Notes under the pieces: generated by a model
Databases searched by the model: none
The model's input: only the letters and a program-made list of their open reading frames with translations
Told to the model about the DNA's origin: nothing
Made by a program: the position numbers and the translations under genes
In this document: positions 7,193 to 16,075 of the stretch, piece by piece
How positions within the stretch are numbered: position 1 is the first letter of the stretch
How the letters are laid out: every line of letters starts with the position of its first letter
Source of the DNA: Verrucomicrobiota bacterium
GTDB taxonomy: Bacteria > Verrucomicrobiota > Verrucomicrobiia > Limisphaerales > UBA1100
DNA length: 21,388 bases
Direction: 5' to 3'
NCBI GenBank assembly: GCA_015660155.1
Contig: DQLO01000218.1
Span: 1 to 21,388, forward strand

Positions 7193-9517
7193 ATGAACAT
7201 CCTCCTGAGTTTCATCCGGGCAGTTTGTTTTTTGGGGCTGGGCGTTTTTACGCTTTCGGCTGCGCCGGTGGATTATGCGCGCGAAATTCGGCCGTTGTTG
7301 AAAAACAAATGCTCTTCCTGCCACGGCGCGCTGAAGCAGAAAGCCAAGCTCCGGCTGGACGCGGGCAAGCTCATCCACCAAGGCGGCAAGGAGGGCGAGG
7401 TCATCGTGCCCGGCAACGCGAAGGCCAGCGAACTCATCGCCCGCGTGACGTCCAAGGACGAGGACGAACGCATGCCGCCGGAGGGCGAGCCGTTGTCCGC
7501 GCAACAAATCGCGCTGCTGGCCAAGTGGATTAACGCGGGCGCAAAATTTCCGGCGAACGAAACTATCGCCGCGCGGCCGGAGGAGCATTGGTCATTTCAG
7601 CCAGTGAAACGCCCAGCGGTACCCATGGTGAAAAACGCCCAGTGGCTGCTCAACCCCATCGACCATTTCATCCTCGCCAAGCTCAAGGCCAAAGGCTGGC
7701 AGCCGAATGACTCCGCCACGCCGATGCAACTCCTCCGCCGCGCCCACCTCGACCTCATCGGCCTCCCGCCAACTCTCGCCGAACAGGACGGCTTCAAAAA
7801 TTCCGCACTCCGCAATCCGAATTCCGCATTGGAAAACCTCATCGACAATCTGCTCGCGCGCAAGGGCTACGGCGAACGCTACGCCCGCCACTGGCTCGAC
7901 GTCGTTCGTTACGCCGACTCCAACGGCTACGAGCGCGATGGCGCCAAGCCTGAGGTTTGGCGGTTCCGCGATTACGTCATCCGCGCGCTGAACGCTGACA
8001 AGCCGTTCGACCGTTTCCTCATCGAGCAGCTCGCGGGCGATGAGGTGGACGGCGCGAACACGGAGACCATCCTCGCCACCGGCTTCAACCGCCTCGGCCC
8101 GTGGGACGATGAGCCGGCGGACTTCGCCGTGGACCGCTTCGACCAGCTCGACGACATCGTCAACACCACCAGCCAAGCCTTCCTCGGCCTCACAATGGGC
8201 TGCGCGCGCTGCCACGACCATAAGTTCGACCCGCTGCTCCACACGGATTACTATTCAATGGTCGCCATTTTCAATCCACTCCAACGGCCGCAAACCGGTC
8301 GGACAGAACTGACGCGCTACGCTATCCCGCCGACACAGGCGAAGCCGTTCGAGGAGCGAGACACAAAAATCGCCACCGCCCGGGATGCCATCAAGAAACT
8401 CGATGAACAGTTGAAAAAGAAGCCGGAGGATGCGGCCTTGAAAAAACAAAAGGCCGTGCAGAACGCGCTCATTGCGAAGCTGGAAAAAGAACTCCCTTCG
8501 CCCGCCCGCGGCTATTTTCTTTACGAACCCTCGCCCGCGGTGCCGGTCACGCATCTGCTCAAGCGCGGCAACCCCAAGACGCCCGGCGACATTGTGCCCG
8601 CCGCCGTGCCAGTTGTGTTTGGGAAAAAGCCACTGAAATTCCTGGCGCCCACCGCGCACACCTCGCGCCGCCGCCTCACACTGGCGCGGTGGATTGGCAG
8701 CTCCGACAACCCGCTCACGGCGCGCGTCATCGTCAACCGCGCGTGGCAGTGGCACTTCGGCCACGGGCTGGTGCGAACGCCCAACGACTTCGGCCTGCTT
8801 GGCGAGCCGCCCACACATCCCGAGCTGCTCGACTGGCTGGCGTACTGGTTTGTGCACGACGCCAAGTGGTCTCTGAAAAAACTGCATCGCCTCATCATGC
8901 CCAGCCGCGCGTGGCAAATGAGCCGCGAACCCCGTGCCGCACAAATCACCGCCGACCCCGACAACCGCCTCCTATGGCGCATGCCCTATCGCCGCCTCGA
9001 GGTCGAGGCCATTCGCGACTCGATGCTTTTTGTCAGCGGCCGGCTCGACCGAAAAATGTTTGGCCCCGCGATGCACCCCTTCGTCCCGCGCGACGCCCTG
9101 CTCAACCACGCCGACAAGGAAAAAATCTGGCCCAAGTTCAACGAGGCCGCCTCCAGCCGCCGCACCATCTACGCCTACGTCAAGCGCTCCCTGCTCATCC
9201 CGCTGCTCGAGGTGCTCGACCTCTGCGACACCACCCAGACTTCCCCGCAACGCAAGGTCACCACCGTCCCCACGCAAGCGCTCACTCTATACAACGGCAA
9301 CTTCGCAATGCGCCAAGCCAACCACTTTGCCGCACGTCTCCAACGCGAGGCCGGCGGTGATTTGGACAAACAAATTCGACGCGCATGGCGGCTTGCCCTA
9401 TCCCGTCCACCCACCAAAATCGAGCACGCGAAAGCAAAAAAATTCGTGCAGGAAGAAAGCCTCGCACAACTGTGTCGCGTGATTTTCAATCTAAATGAAT
9501 TCGTGTACCCCGATTGA
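7193..9517 (+). CDS. PSCyt1 / DUF1549 / DUF1553 cytochrome-like secreted protein
   Basis: A 774-residue protein with a Sec signal (about 1-23, ending LSAA) and a planctomycete-type cytochrome domain: CSSCH at 40-44, then MPPEGEPLSAQQ and KWINAG near 94-116. DUF1549 (about 150-355) includes LDLIGLPPT, YGERYARHWLDVVRYADSNG and a second heme-type motif, CARCH, at 337-341. A charged lysine-rich helix (about 380-425) is probably a coiled coil. DUF1553 follows (about 490-750), with RRRLTLARWIGSSDNPLTAR and NRAWQWHFGHGLV. Periplasmic heme attachment is expected; the reaction is unknown. Unlike the paralogue at 3635, it has no Big_2 insertion and its first motif is canonical CxxCH. A heptamer tandem repeat lies inside the gene at 7800. 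The start touches the previous stop, suggesting translational coupling. Confidence 0.95.
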   Translation: MNILLSFIRAVCFLGLGVFTLSAAPVDYAREIRPLLKNKCSSCHGALKQKAKLRLDAGKLIHQGGKEGEVIVPGNAKASELIARVTSKDEDERMPPEGEPLSAQQIALLAKWINAGAKFPANETIAARPEEHWSFQPVKRPAVPMVKNAQWLLNPIDHFILAKLKAKGWQPNDSATPMQLLRRAHLDLIGLPPTLAEQDGFKNSALRNPNSALENLIDNLLARKGYGERYARHWLDVVRYADSNGYERDGAKPEVWRFRDYVIRALNADKPFDRFLIEQLAGDEVDGANTETILATGFNRLGPWDDEPADFAVDRFDQLDDIVNTTSQAFLGLTMGCARCHDHKFDPLLHTDYYSMVAIFNPLQRPQTGRTELTRYAIPPTQAKPFEERDTKIATARDAIKKLDEQLKKKPEDAALKKQKAVQNALIAKLEKELPSPARGYFLYEPSPAVPVTHLLKRGNPKTPGDIVPAAVPVVFGKKPLKFLAPTAHTSRRRLTLARWIGSSDNPLTARVIVNRAWQWHFGHGLVRTPNDFGLLGEPPTHPELLDWLAYWFVHDAKWSLKKLHRLIMPSRAWQMSREPRAAQITADPDNRLLWRMPYRRLEVEAIRDSMLFVSGRLDRKMFGPAMHPFVPRDALLNHADKEKIWPKFNEAASSRRTIYAYVKRSLLIPLLEVLDLCDTTQTSPQRKVTTVPTQALTLYNGNFAMRQANHFAARLQREAGGDLDKQIRRAWRLALSRPPTKIEHAKAKKFVQEESLAQLCRVIFNLNEFVYPD
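7800..7830 (+). repeat. In-frame heptamer tandem repeat inside the DUF1549 region
   Basis: Four consecutive 7-bp units, ATTCCGC, ACTCCGC, AATCCGA and ATTCCGC (7800-7827), followed by ATT. They encode the run NSALRNPNSAL (residues 203-213), which falls in a variable loop between LPPT and YGERYARHWLD. The units are low-complexity and unlike surrounding codon use. This resembles the short tandemly repeated heptamers known from some bacterial genomes and is tolerated without a frameshift. Confidence 0.75.
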
Positions 9518-9518
9518 C

Positions 9519-10976
9519 ATGAGTGCCTTCACGCGATTCGTCCCAAACCACACCCCGTGCGGCAACACGCGGCGGGAGTTTTTGTGGCAAGCCGGCGCGG
9601 GCTTTGCGGGGCTGGGCCTCATCGACGCCCTCACGCGCGACAACGCCTTCGCTGGCGAAATGGCCGCGAAGCCACAGCATTTTCCGGCCAAGGCGAAGCA
9701 CGTGGTTTTCCTTTTCATGAACGGCGGCCCAAGCCACGTGGACACCTTTGACCCCAAGCCGGCGCTCACAAAATGGAACGGCAAAAAGTACGCCGGCGAA
9801 TACATGGTGGGCTCCAACGGCCGCCCCGTCGGCTACCTCACGCAAACGACCTTTGGTTTCAAACGGTACGGCCAGAGCGGCTTGCCCATCAGCAGCATTT
9901 ACCCGCACCTCAGCGCGCACGCGGACGAGCTTTGCGTCATCCGCTCGATGCATTCGGACACGCCGTCGCACGCGTCGGGCTGCATCCAGATGAACACCGG
10001 CAGCGTCATCATCGGCAAGCCGTGCCTCGGCTCGTGGCTCAGCTACGGCCTCGGCACCGAGAACGAAAACCTGCCGAGCTTCGTGGTGATGACCGACCCG
10101 CGCGGTGGCCCCATCGGCAGCGGCTCGAACTGGTCCAGCGGCTTCATGCCCGCGGCGTATCAAGGGACAACGTTCCGCAGCACCGGCTCGCCGCTGCTGA
10201 ACCTCGCCACCCCCAAGGGCACCACCGAAAAGACGCAGCGCCGCGGGCTGGACTTGTTAAAGGAACTGAACGGCGAGCATGTCAAAAAGCGCCAGACGAA
10301 GGGGCCGATTGACAGCGAACTACTGGCGCGCATCGAGAGCTACGAACTGGCCTATCGCATGCAGACCTCCGCCGCCGAGGCGGTCGACTTGAATCGCGAG
10401 GACAAAAAGACGCGCGAAATGTACGGGCTCGACCAGAAGCTCACCGCTGACTTTGGCCGGAAATGTTTAATCACGCGCCGCCTCATCGAGAAGGGCGTGC
10501 GGTTCATCCAGCTTTACAGCGGCGGTGGCCACATCGAGGACACGTGGGACGGCCACACCGACTGCATCAGCAACCACAAACTGCACGCCGGCGAGACCGA
10601 CCAACCCATCGCAGCACTCATCGCCGACCTCAAGCGCAGCGGTTTGTGGGACGAAACGCTGCTAGTTTGGGGCGGCGAGTTCGGCCGCACGCCCACCAGC
10701 GAAGGCGTCGGCAAACCCGGCCGCGACCACAACTGGCACGGCTTCACCATGTGGCTCGCCGGAGCTGGCGTAAAAGGCGGCCAAGCCATTGGCGCGACCG
10801 ACGAATTCGGTTTTGGCGCCGTGGAAAATCCCGTGCACGTCAGTGACCTGCACTCCACCATCCTCCACTTAATGGGCCTTGACCACGACAAGCTCACCTA
10901 CTTCCACCAAGGCCTCGACCAAAAACTAACCGGCGTCGACCGCCAGGCGAAGGTGGTGAAGAAGGCGCTGGCGTAA
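9519..10976 (+). CDS. DUF1501 family Tat-exported protein
   Basis: A 485-residue DUF1501 protein starting MSAFTRFVPN. The Tat-like signal has arginines at 18-19 (TRREFLWQAGAGFAGLGL). Typical motifs follow: VVFLFMNGGPSHVDTFDPKP, SDTPSHASGCIQMNTG, RFIQLYSGGGHIEDTWDGH, GGEFGRTPTSEG, GRDHNWHGF and a C-terminal LMGLDHDKLTY. The fold is sulfatase/phosphatase-like but the substrate is unknown. The ATG at 9519 lies one base past the TGA of the previous gene; an in-frame ATG at 9495 would overlap that gene by 23 bases and is the alternative start. Neither has a clear Shine-Dalgarno sequence, so coupled translation is likely. It is the last gene of the operon beginning at 6014 and is longer than the paralogue at 2285. 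Confidence 0.94.
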   Translation: MSAFTRFVPNHTPCGNTRREFLWQAGAGFAGLGLIDALTRDNAFAGEMAAKPQHFPAKAKHVVFLFMNGGPSHVDTFDPKPALTKWNGKKYAGEYMVGSNGRPVGYLTQTTFGFKRYGQSGLPISSIYPHLSAHADELCVIRSMHSDTPSHASGCIQMNTGSVIIGKPCLGSWLSYGLGTENENLPSFVVMTDPRGGPIGSGSNWSSGFMPAAYQGTTFRSTGSPLLNLATPKGTTEKTQRRGLDLLKELNGEHVKKRQTKGPIDSELLARIESYELAYRMQTSAAEAVDLNREDKKTREMYGLDQKLTADFGRKCLITRRLIEKGVRFIQLYSGGGHIEDTWDGHTDCISNHKLHAGETDQPIAALIADLKRSGLWDETLLVWGGEFGRTPTSEGVGKPGRDHNWHGFTMWLAGAGVKGGQAIGATDEFGFGAVENPVHVSDLHSTILHLMGLDHDKLTYFHQGLDQKLTGVDRQAKVVKKALA

Positions 10977-11171
10977 ACACTCGCCGCACTCTGGCGGCAG
11001 GTTGTCCAGCATCAGTTTCACCTTTGCAAAAATACAAAGCGGGGGCATCCTTGGGCCGCTGTGAGGTTTCTGCCGGTTCCGAATTGATTCAGACCGTGAA
11101 ACCAGACCAAAACCAGACTCGCGGCGGCCCAGTGATACTGAGTTTGATAATTTACCCCATAAAACAGGGTT

Positions 11172-11214
11172 GCCGGTGTGGTGGAATTGGTAGACACAGG
11201 GGACTTAAAATTCC
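11172..11214 (+). tRNA. 5' half of tRNA-Leu(UAA), broken just after the anticodon loop
   Basis: The sequence fits tRNA-Leu positions 1 to about 42. The acceptor strand is GCCGGTG (11172-11178), followed by TG and the D-arm GTGGAATTGGTAGACAC with its G18-G19. The anticodon stem strand is GGGGA (11199-11203) and the loop is CTTAAAA (11204-11210) with anticodon TAA. The 3' side of the anticodon stem degrades after TTCC. No class II variable arm, T-arm or matching CACCGGC-ACCA strand follows in the next 300 bases, so this cannot make a functional tRNA. Confidence 0.85.
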
Positions 11215-11396
11215 ATTTATATGTTCTACCTTGTTCAATATAGTACTGTTTTTATGGGTTAATCCGTTTCACCCTCTACCTGCTTACCGATACAAAAGTG
11301 GCACAAAAACTGACAACCGGGGGCGGGGGGTGGCCCACCGATTCATGCGGGCAAAGCGTGGACGCGTTGACGCGGACAGATTGTTTTCGCAATAGG

Positions 11397-11442
11397 CCCA
11401 ACAGCATTTACACCAGAGCCGGTGTGGCGTAAGGTGGCGGGC
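11397..11442 (+). repeat. Leader repeat, copy 2 (start codon lost)
   Basis: CCC then AACAGCATTTACACCAG (11400-11416), AGCCGGTGTGGCG and TAAGGTGGCGGGC (to 11442). Compared with copy 1 there are two substitutions (GAGG to GTGG, TAGGGT to TAAGGT) and the ATG has become GCT. TTTACA (11407-11412), the 17-base gap and TAAGGT (11430-11435) remain. The next gene starts 85 bases further on, so this copy no longer sets a start codon. Confidence 0.9.
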
Positions 11443-11465
11443 GCTTACGTAAACTCCATCTTGTG

Positions 11466-11494
11466 TTGAAAAAGGTTAAACGATAAGCTGACAT
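11466..11494 (+). promoter_or_regulatory. Weak candidate promoter for the 11527 operon
   Basis: TTGAAA (11466-11471), 17 bases, then TGACAT (11489-11494), 32 bases before the ATG at 11527. The -35 is good but the -10 matches only three of six positions. It is offered because repeat copy 2 has lost its start codon and some promoter is needed here. Confidence 0.2.
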
Positions 11495-11526
11495 TTAACG
11501 TTGATGCCTCAGCACTCGACTACACC

Positions 11527-13464
11527 ATGACCAAGCCGATCCATGCATGGGAAACCCTGAAAGGTGCCCGGAGCTACCAGGTCTTGGGCTTAGCTATAAT
11601 TTGGTGTTCGGTGTCAGTCAGTTGGGCGGAGATCGGCGATAAAGGTACCGACGAAGCGACGCTCCGAGCTGATGCCCAGAAGGTCTTCAAGGAAAAGGTC
11701 GGCCCCTTCGTAAACAAATACTGCACGCGCTGCCACGGCAGCCGGGCCAAGGCGGGTATCAACCTGCAATCAGCGCTCAAGAACCCCGGTGGCGAGTCCG
11801 CGTCACTGCATTGGAAAAAGGCGGTGGCCAACGTCAAGGTGCATGAAATGCCGCCGGAAGATGCCTCCAAGAAACCGACCGATGAAGAGCGCCGGCAGTT
11901 CGCCGAGTGGGTCGGCAAGATCAAGTACCTGGCGCCGCGTGATCCCGGCTGGTTTGTTATCCGCCGGCTCACCAAGACCGAATACGCCAACACCCTGCGC
12001 GATCTGTATGGGGTCGATCCCTCCATCGCCGATACCCTGCCCGCGGAGGTGGAAGGCGAAGGTTTTCTCAACTCGATTTCCCCGCTGCAATCGGAACTGT
12101 TCCTCGGCATCGCCAACAAGGTGATTGATCAGATAATCGCGCCGGAAGGCCAAGCGCCCACCGCCGTTCAAAAACGCCTCTTCGGTGAGACGCCCAAAGG
12201 CACTGACCTCCGCAAGGCAGCCCGCGGAGTCGCGCGTACGCTGGCCCGGGACGCCTACCGCCGGCCGCCGACCGATGCGGAACTGGATGTCCTCGTCGAT
12301 GTCTACGATCTCGCCCGCAACAATGATCTCAATCACATGGCGGCACTGGGCCTAATGCTCAAGGCCGTGCTCGTCTCGCCGCAGTTCCTGTTTATCACGC
12401 CCGCCGGCGAACCGGAATCGAAGGACGCAATCGTCCTGCTGGACGACTTCCAGTTGGCCTCGCGTTTGTCGTACCTGCTGTGGTCGGCACCGCCCGACGC
12501 GGAACTGGCCGCCTTGGCCGACAAGGGCGACCTGCACAAGCCCGAGGTACTGCGCACACAAGTGGAACGACTGTTAAAGGATGCCCGGTCGCGGGCGTTG
12601 TTCGACGGGTTCGGCGCGCAATGGCTGCGGGTCAACGAATTGGACGGACAAGTGTTCGATCCAAAAACATTCCCCCAAATGACGCCGGCCTTACGCACGG
12701 CGATGATGGACGAAGCCCGCCTTTTTTTCGAAAGCATCGTGAGCGAGAACCAAAGCGTGGTGCGGTTCGTGAGTAGCGACTACACGTTTGTCAATGAACC
12801 ACTTGCCAAGGTGTACGGGCTCGAGCAATCCGTGCGCGGGCTGAAGATGCGTCGGGTGAAGCTGACGAACCCCAACCGCGGCGGCATCCTCAGCATGCCG
12901 GCCACGCTAGCAACGACCTCATTTCCCAACCGAACCAGCCCCGTGCTCCGTGGAGTATGGGTGCTGGAGCGGATTTTGGGTGAACGCGTCCCGCCGCCGC
13001 CAGCCGACATTCCCGAACTCGAGGAACAAGACCACAAGAAAATCGAGGGACTAACATTGCGCCAACGCACCGAGCTGCACCAATCCGAAGCCACCTGCCG
13101 CAATTGCCACAAGATCCTCGACCCGATTGGTTTCGGGTTAGAGAATTTCGATGCCATCGGTCGATGGCGTGAAAAGAACGACCAAGGCCTCGCCATCGAC
13201 TCGGCAGGCAAACTGCCCGATGGGAAAGAGTTTTCCACTCCCGCGGAATTGAAGCGCCTGTTGGCCAAGCGGGAGGCAGACTTGGCCCGTAACCTCACCG
13301 AACGACTCATGGCCTACGCGCTGGGCCGGAAGTTGGAGGGCTACGACGATGTTGTCATCGATCAATTAATGGTTAAGATTGCCGCAGACAATTATCGCGT
13401 GCGCACCATCATCACCGAGGTCATCACCAGCTACTTATTTACCCACCGCAGAATCAAAGGATGA
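11527..13464 (+). CDS. DUF1587/DUF1595/DUF1592/DUF1588/DUF1585 cytochrome-like protein
   Basis: A 645-residue secreted protein with a signal peptide (about 1-34, ending VSWA). CTRCH at 66-70 is a c-type heme motif of the PSCyt1-like domain, with MPPEDA at 108-113. Domains follow in the usual order: DUF1587 (about 146-205, [19 protein letters not shown]), DUF1595 (about 235-295, [13 protein letters not shown]), DUF1592 (about 305-430, [19 protein letters not shown] and GFGAQWL), DUF1588 (about 445-545, [21 protein letters not shown] and a second heme-type CRNCH at 524-528 before [12 protein letters not shown]), and DUF1585 (about 560-640). Function is unproven; heme-linked periplasmic redox chemistry is the inference. 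It is the upstream partner of the DUF1552 gene, which overlaps it by four bases (ATGA), a very common pairing in this group. Confidence 0.95.
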   Translation: MTKPIHAWETLKGARSYQVLGLAIIWCSVSVSWAEIGDKGTDEATLRADAQKVFKEKVGPFVNKYCTRCHGSRAKAGINLQSALKNPGGESASLHWKKAVANVKVHEMPPEDASKKPTDEERRQFAEWVGKIKYLAPRDPGWFVIRRLTKTEYANTLRDLYGVDPSIADTLPAEVEGEGFLNSISPLQSELFLGIANKVIDQIIAPEGQAPTAVQKRLFGETPKGTDLRKAARGVARTLARDAYRRPPTDAELDVLVDVYDLARNNDLNHMAALGLMLKAVLVSPQFLFITPAGEPESKDAIVLLDDFQLASRLSYLLWSAPPDAELAALADKGDLHKPEVLRTQVERLLKDARSRALFDGFGAQWLRVNELDGQVFDPKTFPQMTPALRTAMMDEARLFFESIVSENQSVVRFVSSDYTFVNEPLAKVYGLEQSVRGLKMRRVKLTNPNRGGILSMPATLATTSFPNRTSPVLRGVWVLERILGERVPPPPADIPELEEQDHKKIEGLTLRQRTELHQSEATCRNCHKILDPIGFGLENFDAIGRWREKNDQGLAIDSAGKLPDGKEFSTPAELKRLLAKREADLARNLTERLMAYALGRKLEGYDDVVIDQLMVKIAADNYRVRTIITEVITSYLFTHRRIKG

Positions 13465-14837
13465 AAATGAACAACCCTTCACACATTGGCCGCCGCACCT
13501 TTCTGAAAGGCGCGGGTGTTTCCCTCGCGCTGCCGTTTATGGATTCCCTCAGCTGGGCCGCCGGCACCAAGGCCGCCAAACCGCCGGTGCGCCTCGCGTT
13601 CATGTATATGCCGCACGGGGTCATCATGGATCAGTTCTGGCCGAAGAGCCAGGAGGCCTTTCTCAACTCCCCGCCGCCCATCATCCAGTCCCTGCAACCG
13701 ATCATGGACCAGTGCCTGATGATGAAAGGCATCTCCGGAGTGCCGATCGCCCCCTTCAACGGTGCGCCGCACGCGCTGGAGCTTTCGACCTGGCTCACCG
13801 CGCGCTTGCCGGATGCCAGCACCCGCGGTCGCATCAACATCGCCATCTCGGCCGACCAGATCATGGCCAACTACGTCGGGGCCCACACCTTGCTGCCTTC
13901 GCTAGAGCTGGCGACGATGCCCCAGACATGGAAGGAAAATCAGGCGGGCCTGCACGAAGGGTACTACTCGTATTGCAGCTACCGCTCGCCCACGCAACCC
14001 GTTCCCGCCGAGATCGATCCCCGAAATGTCCTGAACCGGCTTTTCGGTAAGCGCGGCAAGGAGGGCCGCGTCACCCAGACTAACCCATTGGACCGGCAAA
14101 TGCTCGACCGCGTTCTTGGTGGCGCCCGGGACCTGCGCCGGACACTGGCCAAGCCCGACCGGCAGAAGCTCGATGAGTACCTCGACAGCGTGCGCGCGGT
14201 AGAGCGGCGCATCGCCGCGATCGAGTCCCGTCAGCAAGAGGCCGCCCTGGAGAAGGGGGGCGTTCGGTCGTCCAAACGGCACGCCACCGACTCGCCGCCA
14301 ATCGAGGTCAAGATTCCCGTAGGCGACAAGCGCAGTGAGTACATGCAGGTCATGTGCGACCTAACTGTTCTGGCTTTCCAGACCGACACCACGCGCGTCA
14401 GCACCTACATCGGGTCCAGACCAAACGGAGCGTCCTACCCCGAACTGGGCTTCACCAACCAGCACCACTCGCAGACGCACTACGGCAAGGATCAGGAAAA
14501 GATTCGTAAGGTGGCGGCAATCAACGAATTCAACGTCGCGCAGTTCGCCTACATGGTCAAGAAGATGAACGCCCTGAAGGAGGGCGAAGGCACACTGCTC
14601 GACAACTGCATCATGATGTGGGGCTCGGGCTTGGAAGACGGCAACAAGCACCAACGGAAAAACCTCCCATTCATTCTTGCCGGCAAAGGCGGTGGCGCAC
14701 TCAAGACCGGCCGCTTCCTGCCCAACATCAAGGGCAACCAGGGCGACCTGCTCACCACTCTACTCTCCTGCGCCGGCGTACCTCTCGACCGCCCAATCGG
14801 CATCGCGACCAAGCAGATCAACGAAATAAAGGCCTGA
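13461..14837 (+). CDS. DUF1552 family Tat-exported protein
   Basis: A 458-residue protein starting [19 protein letters not shown], with twin arginines at 11-12 and a hydrophobic segment ending SLSWA. DUF1552 motifs include [17 protein letters not shown], a long central acidic/basic helix with [18 protein letters not shown] (likely coiled coil), [19 protein letters not shown], and [24 protein letters not shown] near the C-terminus. The protein is related in organisation to DUF1501 and is likely exported folded, but its chemistry is unknown. The ATG at 13461 overlaps the previous stop as ATGA; a second in-frame ATG at 13467 is equally possible. No terminator is evident after it. Confidence 0.95.
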   Translation: MKMNNPSHIGRRTFLKGAGVSLALPFMDSLSWAAGTKAAKPPVRLAFMYMPHGVIMDQFWPKSQEAFLNSPPPIIQSLQPIMDQCLMMKGISGVPIAPFNGAPHALELSTWLTARLPDASTRGRINIAISADQIMANYVGAHTLLPSLELATMPQTWKENQAGLHEGYYSYCSYRSPTQPVPAEIDPRNVLNRLFGKRGKEGRVTQTNPLDRQMLDRVLGGARDLRRTLAKPDRQKLDEYLDSVRAVERRIAAIESRQQEAALEKGGVRSSKRHATDSPPIEVKIPVGDKRSEYMQVMCDLTVLAFQTDTTRVSTYIGSRPNGASYPELGFTNQHHSQTHYGKDQEKIRKVAAINEFNVAQFAYMVKKMNALKEGEGTLLDNCIMMWGSGLEDGNKHQRKNLPFILAGKGGGALKTGRFLPNIKGNQGDLLTTLLSCAGVPLDRPIGIATKQINEIKA

Positions 14838-14936
14838 CCAATATTTCGACGGCAGCCGACACTATCGTATTGGAGTTTCATGCGCCGTTCCACTACGACG
14901 CGAAGTGCACAATCATCAGCGACTTCGATTAATATC

Positions 14937-15011
14937 TTACTCCTCCCCATCAAACTCCTTCAGCGCCTTGGCGATCTTGATGCACATCTCTGAACAGCGT
15001 GACATCAGTCC
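14937..15011 (-). pseudogene. Possible C-terminal gene remnant
   Basis: On the minus strand a short frame ends QGLMSRCSEMCIKIAKALK and then EFDGEE before a TAA at 14939-14937. It looks like an amphipathic C-terminal helix. Upstream (higher coordinates) the frame immediately enters repeat copy 3 and the esterase gene, so any original N-terminal part has been replaced. The family is not recognised; chance is possible. Confidence 0.2.
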
Positions 15012-15028
15012 TTGAGCAGGCGTGGCGG

Positions 15029-15067
15029 GAGGCGTAGGGTAGCGGGCATGAAGCAGATTCTCTTGAT
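15029..15067 (+). repeat. Leader repeat, copy 3 (3' half only, extended into the coding start)
   Basis: GAGGCGTAGGGT (15029-15040), then AGCGGGC and ATG at 15048, then AAGCAGATTCTCTTGAT to 15067. It lacks the AACAGCATTTACACC half. The match with copy 4 continues 17 bases past the ATG, so the two genes share the codons for MKQILL. One base differs in the non-coding part (GTGG to GTAG). TTGAGC (15012-15017) sits exactly 17 bases upstream of TAGGGT and could stand in for the missing -35 box. Confidence 0.9.
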
Positions 15068-15983
15068 ACATCCCATGCCACGATTGATTCTCCTGATCCT
15101 GCTGCCGTTGTCCTGCCTTGATGCCAAGCAGGTCAACAGTGCAGACGCTCCCGTGGGCAAAGTGCACATCTACAAACAGGAGGGCGACACCGCTCGCGAG
15201 ATAGAAATCTTTTTTCCGAAGGATCATGACCCGGCAACGAAGGCTGTTCCAGGCATCATTATGTTTCATGGAGGCGGCTGGGGCGGAGGACATCGGAAAC
15301 AGTTCCGTTATCTTTGCCATTACTTTTCCACAAGGGGACTCGTCGCCGCCACTGTAACATACAAGCTCGCCCCAAAGGCCCGCACCGAAGAAGCTAAAAG
15401 CACGGAATCTCGGAAGCGCGTCTGCATAACCGACGCAAAGAGTGCCATTCGCTGGTACAAGCAGAATGCGGAAGAACTTGGCATAGATCCGCGGAAAATT
15501 GTCGCAGGCGGGGGCTCGGCCGGGGGGCATATTAGCTTACTGGCAACTACTAATCCCAGGTTGAACGATCCCGGAGACCCCAAGAAATACGATACAACTG
15601 TTGCGGCTTATCTCTTATTCAATCCGGCTCTAGGTGCAGGAGATGCCAAGGATCCGCAAGTCGACTTCTTGCAACACCTCAAAGATGACTTACCGCCTGC
15701 TATTGTATTTTTTGGAAGCGAGGACACGTGGTTGAAAAAAGGGTGGAAAGCTGCGAGCGCGAAGATATCCTCACTCAACATTGCTGACTCCGTAGACGTT
15801 CGGATCGCCGATGGTCAGAGGCATGGCTTCTTTAACAGGCAACCTTGGACCGATGTCACTCTCATCGAAGCGGACAGATTCTTAAAGGCTCTCGGTTATC
15901 TCGAGGGTGATCCCACCCTGATAATGCCCAAAACGGGAGAGAAACTTGAGGATGCGAATAAGACGGTGGACTCAACGCGCTGA
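15048..15983 (+). CDS. Secreted alpha/beta-hydrolase (acetyl-esterase-like)
   Basis: A 311-residue alpha/beta-hydrolase. The oxyanion-hole motif HGGGW is at 74-78, the nucleophile elbow GGSAGG at 155-160 (Ser157), a likely acid Asp226 in FFGSEDTW and the catalytic His259 in GQRHGFF. These place it with the esterase/lipase and feruloyl/acetyl-esterase-like hydrolases of the HSL/BD-FAE type, which remove acyl groups from sugars or small esters. The N-terminus MKQILLIHP is repeat-derived; a second Met at residue 10 (15075) begins a self-sufficient signal sequence (MPRLILLILLPLSCLDA), so the ancestral start may have been there. The frame is also open back to a TTG at 15012, rejected because it is repeat DNA. 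It is less G+C-rich than the genes upstream. Confidence 0.88.
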   Translation: MKQILLIHPMPRLILLILLPLSCLDAKQVNSADAPVGKVHIYKQEGDTAREIEIFFPKDHDPATKAVPGIIMFHGGGWGGGHRKQFRYLCHYFSTRGLVAATVTYKLAPKARTEEAKSTESRKRVCITDAKSAIRWYKQNAEELGIDPRKIVAGGGSAGGHISLLATTNPRLNDPGDPKKYDTTVAAYLLFNPALGAGDAKDPQVDFLQHLKDDLPPAIVFFGSEDTWLKKGWKAASAKISSLNIADSVDVRIADGQRHGFFNRQPWTDVTLIEADRFLKALGYLEGDPTLIMPKTGEKLEDANKTVDSTR

Positions 15984-16075
15984 CGCGAGTGAGTTACCTC
16001 AAACGTTATCCAATGTGCATTGCCCAAGTGCAGAATCAGCAGCAACCCAACGAAGTAACCCACTCACCCCTGCCG

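Larger units (their letters stand above)
10977..11526. other. 550-bp intergenic region with half-tRNA and repeat copy 2
   Basis: No protein-coding gene is supported here. A short GC hairpin (GCCGC, loop ACTCTG, GCGGC) lies just after the DUF1501 stop, but it has no T-run and is not called a terminator. The region holds the tRNA-Leu 5' half (11172-11214), an A+T-rich stretch to about 11320, a G-rich stretch around 11318-11335 and repeat copy 2. The mixture suggests several joined remnants. Confidence 0.7.

Noticed and set aside
6419..7588. 389-codon minus-strand ORF
   Set aside because: It is antisense to the oxidoreductase and the next gene in very G+C-rich DNA, where long chance frames are expected; it has no signal or known motif.
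7592..8242. 216-codon minus-strand ORF
   Set aside because: Antisense shadow of the DUF1549 region, with repetitive valine/alanine/glutamate composition.
9486..10163. 225-codon minus-strand ORF
   Set aside because: Antisense shadow of the DUF1501 gene; arginine/alanine-rich with no domain.
10983..10998. Terminator after the DUF1501 gene
   Set aside because: The hairpin is only five base pairs and is not followed by a T-run.
11024..11395. 123-codon plus-strand ORF
   Set aside because: Its centre (CRCGGIGRHRGLK) is simply the translated tRNA-Leu 5' half, a familiar spurious ORF; the rest has no protein character.
11204..11500. Group I intron in tRNA-Leu(UAA)
   Set aside because: The split site is suggestive, but no 3' exon (rest of the anticodon stem, variable arm, T-arm, CACCGGC strand) is found downstream and no intron core was recognised.
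13379..14050. 223-codon plus-strand ORF
   Set aside because: Out-of-frame shadow of the DUF1552 gene start, rich in Arg, His and Pro.
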